Positions 61,704 through 64,000 of a DNA stretch of 64,000 nucleotides are shown piece by piece. The DNA is from Arthrobacter sp. YN (lineage in GTDB: Bacteria > Actinomycetota > Actinomycetes > Actinomycetales > Micrococcaceae): assembly GCF_002224285.1 (NCBI RefSeq), contig NZ_CP022436.1, positions 2,790,001 through 2,854,000 of the forward strand, written 5' to 3'. The translations under genes and the position numbers were made by a program. Within the stretch, counting starts at the first letter, position 1. Each line of letters starts with the position of its first letter. The notes under the pieces are model-generated. The model saw nothing but the letters and a program-made list of their open reading frames with translations, made no database searches and was not told where the DNA came from.

Positions 61704-62144
61704 CTACTCGGCGGCCCGGTTCCCCTGTTGCGCGCCGGCGATGTTCACCAGCCACCCGATGCCGAACCTGTCGACGCACATTCCGAAGGTGTCGCCCCAA
61801 GGTGCCGTTTCCAGCGGCACCGTGACGGTACCGCCGTCCACCAGCTTGTTCCAGAAACCACGGAGTTCATTTTCGTCCCACGCTTCGCCGCTGAGCGAGA
61901 CAGATATGTTGTCGCCGGGGTTGTACGGCATGCCGTTGGGGGTGTCAGCAGCCATAAGCGTCAATCCACCCGGCGCTTCCAGCATTGCATGCATGACCTT
62001 GCCGGCCTCCGCCGGGTCCTCGCTCGCCTGGTAGTCGCCAAAAGTGCTGATATTCAGTTCGCCACCAAAAACAGATTCATAAAAGGTGATGGCATCACGG
62101 GCGTTGTCCCGGAATGAGATGTAAGGGTTGAGACGGGTTGTCAT
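61704..62144 (-). CDS. VOC/PhnB-like protein
   Basis: A 146-residue protein of the vicinal-oxygen-chelate superfamily, PhnB-like group. It opens RLNPYISFRDNARDAITFYESVFGGELNISTFG; the middle has MHAMLEAPGGLTLMAADTPNGM, and the end DTFGMCVDRFGIGWLVNIAG is the group's closing strand. Metal-binding and substrate residues differ between subgroups, so the function is unknown; many members are uncharacterised glyoxalase/bleomycin-resistance-like proteins. It is followed upstream by a second, related gene on the same strand. Its stop lies 20 bases from the terminator at 61684. Confidence 0.85.
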   Translation of the reverse strand: MTTRLNPYISFRDNARDAITFYESVFGGELNISTFGDYQASEDPAEAGKVMHAMLEAPGGLTLMAADTPNGMPYNPGDNISVSLSGEAWDENELRGFWNKLVDGGTVTVPLETAPWGDTFGMCVDRFGIGWLVNIAGAQQGNRAAE

Positions 62145-62246
62145 TGGTCGCTCTCCTTCTGGATGATGTTTGATTGGTCACAGTGCGGCGTTCGTCATGG
62201 TGCGGCAATGCTGACTGCGCCAGGTGGCCCATGTTCCGCAAAGTCC

Positions 62247-62702
62247 TCAACCGCCGTCGTACGCCTTTTGCAGGATGTTGATGTCCAGTTTCCGCATCTG
62301 CATCATGGCCTCCATGGCACGCCGCGACCCCTCGGAATCCGGGCCACCTAAAAGGGCGGACATGGCCGTGGGGACGATCTGCCACGACAAGCCAAACCTG
62401 TCCTTCAGCCACCCGCACATGCTCTCTTCTCCCCCGGCGAGGAGAGCATCCCAGTAACGGTCCACCTCCTCCTGGGAACCGCAGTTCACCATCAGGGAGA
62501 CGGCCTCATTGAACTTGTGGGCCGGTCCACCATTGAGGCCGATAAAGTGCCGGCCATCAATCTCGAACTCAACGGTGAGGGCTTGGCCATCGGGTCCAGG
62601 CATGATTTGTCCTATGGAGGATTCATCAAAAATTGATGTGTAGAACTCTGCCGCCTCGGCCGCCTGGCCGTCGAACCATAAACAGGTGGAAATCTTCTGC
62701 AT
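62247..62702 (-). CDS. VOC/PhnB-like protein (second copy)
   Basis: A 151-residue member of the same superfamily: MQKISTCLWFDGQAAEAAEFYTSIFDESSIG at the start and CGWLKDRFGLSWQIVPTAMSALLGGPDSEGSRRAMEAMMQM towards the end, a typical PhnB/3-demethylubiquinone-9 methyltransferase-like pattern. ATG 62702 was chosen because it begins the conserved KISTCLWFDG block; the longer frame adds non-conserved sequence. It lies 102 bases upstream of the first VOC gene, on the same strand, so the two may be co-transcribed. It is only distantly similar to its neighbour. Confidence 0.83.
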   Translation of the reverse strand: MQKISTCLWFDGQAAEAAEFYTSIFDESSIGQIMPGPDGQALTVEFEIDGRHFIGLNGGPAHKFNEAVSLMVNCGSQEEVDRYWDALLAGGEESMCGWLKDRFGLSWQIVPTAMSALLGGPDSEGSRRAMEAMMQMRKLDINILQKAYDGG

Positions 62703-62835
62703 GAAGCACTCCTCAGCGTTCGGGGGAAGCCCTGCTCCCCAGACAGACGCTAGTACTGTGAGCCGCTGCACACAACGCTCCACTCAAGCACACGCGACTT
62801 CGCGCCGGGGTGACACCCCGGATAGTGTCAGAGGC

Positions 62836-63225
62836 ATGCCTTCACCATCACGACTGTGGATCCCCATAGCCATCGCGGACGTTCTGTTGATTCTTGTCTT
62901 CGCAGCCATTGGCAGGGACGCGCACGCCCGCGGAGACATAGTTTCCGGCGCCTTCGCCACGGCGTGGCCTTTCCTGACCGGAGCAGCCCTTGCCTGGGTG
63001 GCAGCGCGTGCCTGGCGCACGCCCTTGGCTGTATGGCCAACGGGCGTCCTCGTCTGGATCAGCGCAGTACTGGTGGGAATGCTGCTCCGCGGCGTTACAG
63101 GCCAAACGGTGGTCCTGCCATTCGTGATTGTCGCGTTGATCACCCTCGGGATTTTCCTGCTCGGCCACCGGGCCGTAGCCGCACTCTGGCTGCGCGTCTC
63201 CCGGAGGCGGCAACGCCGCGTTTGA
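62836..63225 (+). CDS. DUF3054-like small membrane protein
   Basis: A 129-residue membrane protein with four hydrophobic segments (LWIPIAIADVLLILVFAAIG, WPFLTGAALAWVAARAW, LVWISAVLVGMLLRG, VVLPFVIVALITLGIFLLGHR) and the conserved LVFAAIGRDAHARG and GVTGQTV loops of the DUF3054 family. Its tail is strongly basic (RVSRRRQRRV). ATG 62836 follows the first in-frame start and GTCAGAGG. The function is unknown; family members are widespread in Actinobacteria. The next gene on the strand is the stand-alone Lrp domain 71 bases away. Confidence 0.82.
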   Translation: MPSPSRLWIPIAIADVLLILVFAAIGRDAHARGDIVSGAFATAWPFLTGAALAWVAARAWRTPLAVWPTGVLVWISAVLVGMLLRGVTGQTVVLPFVIVALITLGIFLLGHRAVAALWLRVSRRRQRRV

Positions 63226-63296
63226 ACAGGACCTGTCCCCTGCCGATGCACTAGGCTGAAACAGTCCGCAATGATGCTTTTCCGGAAAGGCCCCAC

Positions 63297-63575
63297 GTGA
63301 TCACCGCTTTCGTCCTGATCAAGACAGATGCCTCACGCATCCCGGAGACCGCAGAACAAATCTCTGCCATCCAGGGCATCAGTGAGGTCTATTCGGTCAC
63401 GGGCGAATGGGACCTCATTGCGGTAGCCAGGGTGACCAAGCACGAAGAGTTGGCCGACGTCATCGCCGACAAGTTATCCAAGGTGGGTTCCGTGGTTCAC
63501 ACCACTACCCACATTGCCTTCCGGGCCTATTCGCAGCACGACCTTGACGCGGCGTTCGCGCTCGGCTTCGAGTAA
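63297..63575 (+). CDS. Stand-alone Lrp/AsnC ligand-binding domain protein
   Basis: A 92-residue protein made of just the regulation-of-amino-acid-metabolism (RAM) domain. It reads MITAFVLIKTDASRIPETAEQISAIQGISEVYSVTGEWDLIAV and VHTTTHIAFRAYSQHDLDAAF, the alpha-beta sandwich of Lrp/AsnC effector domains. There is no helix-turn-helix. Such single-domain proteins are common in Actinobacteria and probably form ligand-binding oligomers. GTG 63297 follows GGAAAGG. It converges on trpD with 13 bases between. Confidence 0.9.
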   Translation: MITAFVLIKTDASRIPETAEQISAIQGISEVYSVTGEWDLIAVARVTKHEELADVIADKLSKVGSVVHTTTHIAFRAYSQHDLDAAFALGFE

Positions 63576-63588
63576 GCGACTCCCTGCC

Positions 63589-64000
63589 CTAAAGATCCCT
63601 CCGACTGAGTTCCGTCCACTTCGCGAGGACGTCGGCAGCCTTCCCTGAGTCCACGGACTCGGCCGCCCGGGCGAATGCCGCGCGCATCCGCTCTGTCAGG
63701 GTTCCCTCAGCGTTCAGGTCATAGGACACCAGGCCTGCGGCTGCATTGAGGAGGACGGCGTCCCGCACCGGGCCCGTCTTTCCCTCGAGGATGTCGCGGA
63801 CAACTCCCGCGTTGGCAGCAGCGTCACCTCCGCGGAGATCCGCCACCGTAGAGGGACCGATACCAAGCTCCGTGGGAGAAAACACCTGCTCGGTGACTGT
63901 GCCATTCCGAATTTCCCAGACTGTGGATGGTCCCGTAGGCGTCAGCTCATCGAGTCCGTCGTCCCCACGGAAAACCAGTCCACGGCTGCCGCGCCGGGCC
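63589..64000 (-). CDS. trpD: Anthranilate phosphoribosyltransferase TrpD (3' part, truncated by window edge)
   Basis: Transfers phosphoribosyl to anthranilate in tryptophan synthesis. Only the C-terminal ~136 residues lie in the window. The reading frame continues through the edge without a start, with [27 protein letters not shown] (the family's GxDGLDE motif) followed by the [16 protein letters not shown] block. The visible part is intact, ends normally at 63589, and the gene continues past 64000 on the minus strand. An earlier ATG within the window is not the true start because the conserved motif precedes it. Confidence 0.95.
   Translation of the reverse strand, partial: ARRGSRGLVFRGDDGLDELTPTGPSTVWEIRNGTVTEQVFSPTELGIGPSTVADLRGGDAAANAGVVRDILEGKTGPVRDAVLLNAAAGLVSYDLNAEGTLTERMRAAFARAAESVDSGKAADVLAKWTELSRRDL

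Noticed and set aside
1..64000. Mobile elements, CRISPR arrays, prophage or integration sites
   Set aside because: No transposase, integrase, direct terminal repeats or regularly spaced repeats were found by eye; the hairpins seen are all between genes and explained as terminators or RNA elements.

Overview
The window is high-GC actinobacterial DNA with the gene content and order of a Micrococcaceae chromosome, most likely Arthrobacter or Paenarthrobacter. The evidence is a mycothiol gene (mshC), a complete Pup-proteasome locus with a naturally fused PafBC regulator, the RNA-polymerase-binding protein RbpA, frequent GTG/TTG starts and a large inositol-utilisation region. I saw no rRNA, tRNA, CRISPR array, insertion sequence or prophage. 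Genus-level placement is inference.

Region 1 (1-24.3 kb) is conserved core: uppP, mshC, a PAC2-family gene, a HAD phosphatase, a CBS-containing site-2 protease, tRNA m1A methyltransferase trmI, then the Pup-proteasome locus (mpa/ARC, dop, pup, prcB, prcA, pafA, a lipoprotein FKBP, a cytosolic FKBP, fused pafBC), a small membrane protein, tatA, tatC, a HelY-type helicase, an amidohydrolase and a polyprenol-phosphate mannosyltransferase that ends at a textbook terminator. Pup is made with a C-terminal Gln and deamidated by Dop. PafA ligates it to substrates, Mpa unfolds them and PrcBA degrades them. PafBC is the DNA-damage regulator linked to this locus.

Region 2 (24.3-38.2 kb) is mixed: rbpA, an SPFH/NfeD membrane pair, an RlmA-type methyltransferase, an S9 peptidase, a peptide deformylase, an NTF2-like protein, and a three-gene type III polyketide operon (synthase, methyltransferase, FAD monooxygenase) resembling the Streptomyces srsABC phenolic-lipid operon. 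A UvrA2-type protein diverges from that operon. An AraC regulator divergent from a phytanoyl-CoA-dioxygenase-family enzyme follows.

Region 3 (38.4-61.7 kb) is a large cyclitol (myo-inositol type) catabolic island. It holds a GntR regulator with iolB, a six-gene operon (sugar ABC transporter plus three Gfo/Idh/MocA dehydrogenases), a LacI regulator with a divergent dehydrogenase/TIM-barrel pair, a decayed sixth dehydrogenase, and an eight-gene operon iolC-aldolase-iolD-iolA-TIM barrel-dehydrogenase-iolH-MFS transporter. Repeated promoter elements tie these units together. A 16-bp element sits directly against a TTGACA -35 box in front of both the ABC operon and the iolC operon. The same 16-mer, exactly, lies 15 bp upstream of an otherwise unconnected tautomerase gene, making it a candidate new member of the inositol regulon.

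Region 4 (61.7-64 kb) holds two VOC/PhnB-like genes, a DUF3054-like membrane protein, a stand-alone Lrp/AsnC ligand-binding domain and the 3' part of trpD, which runs off the window.
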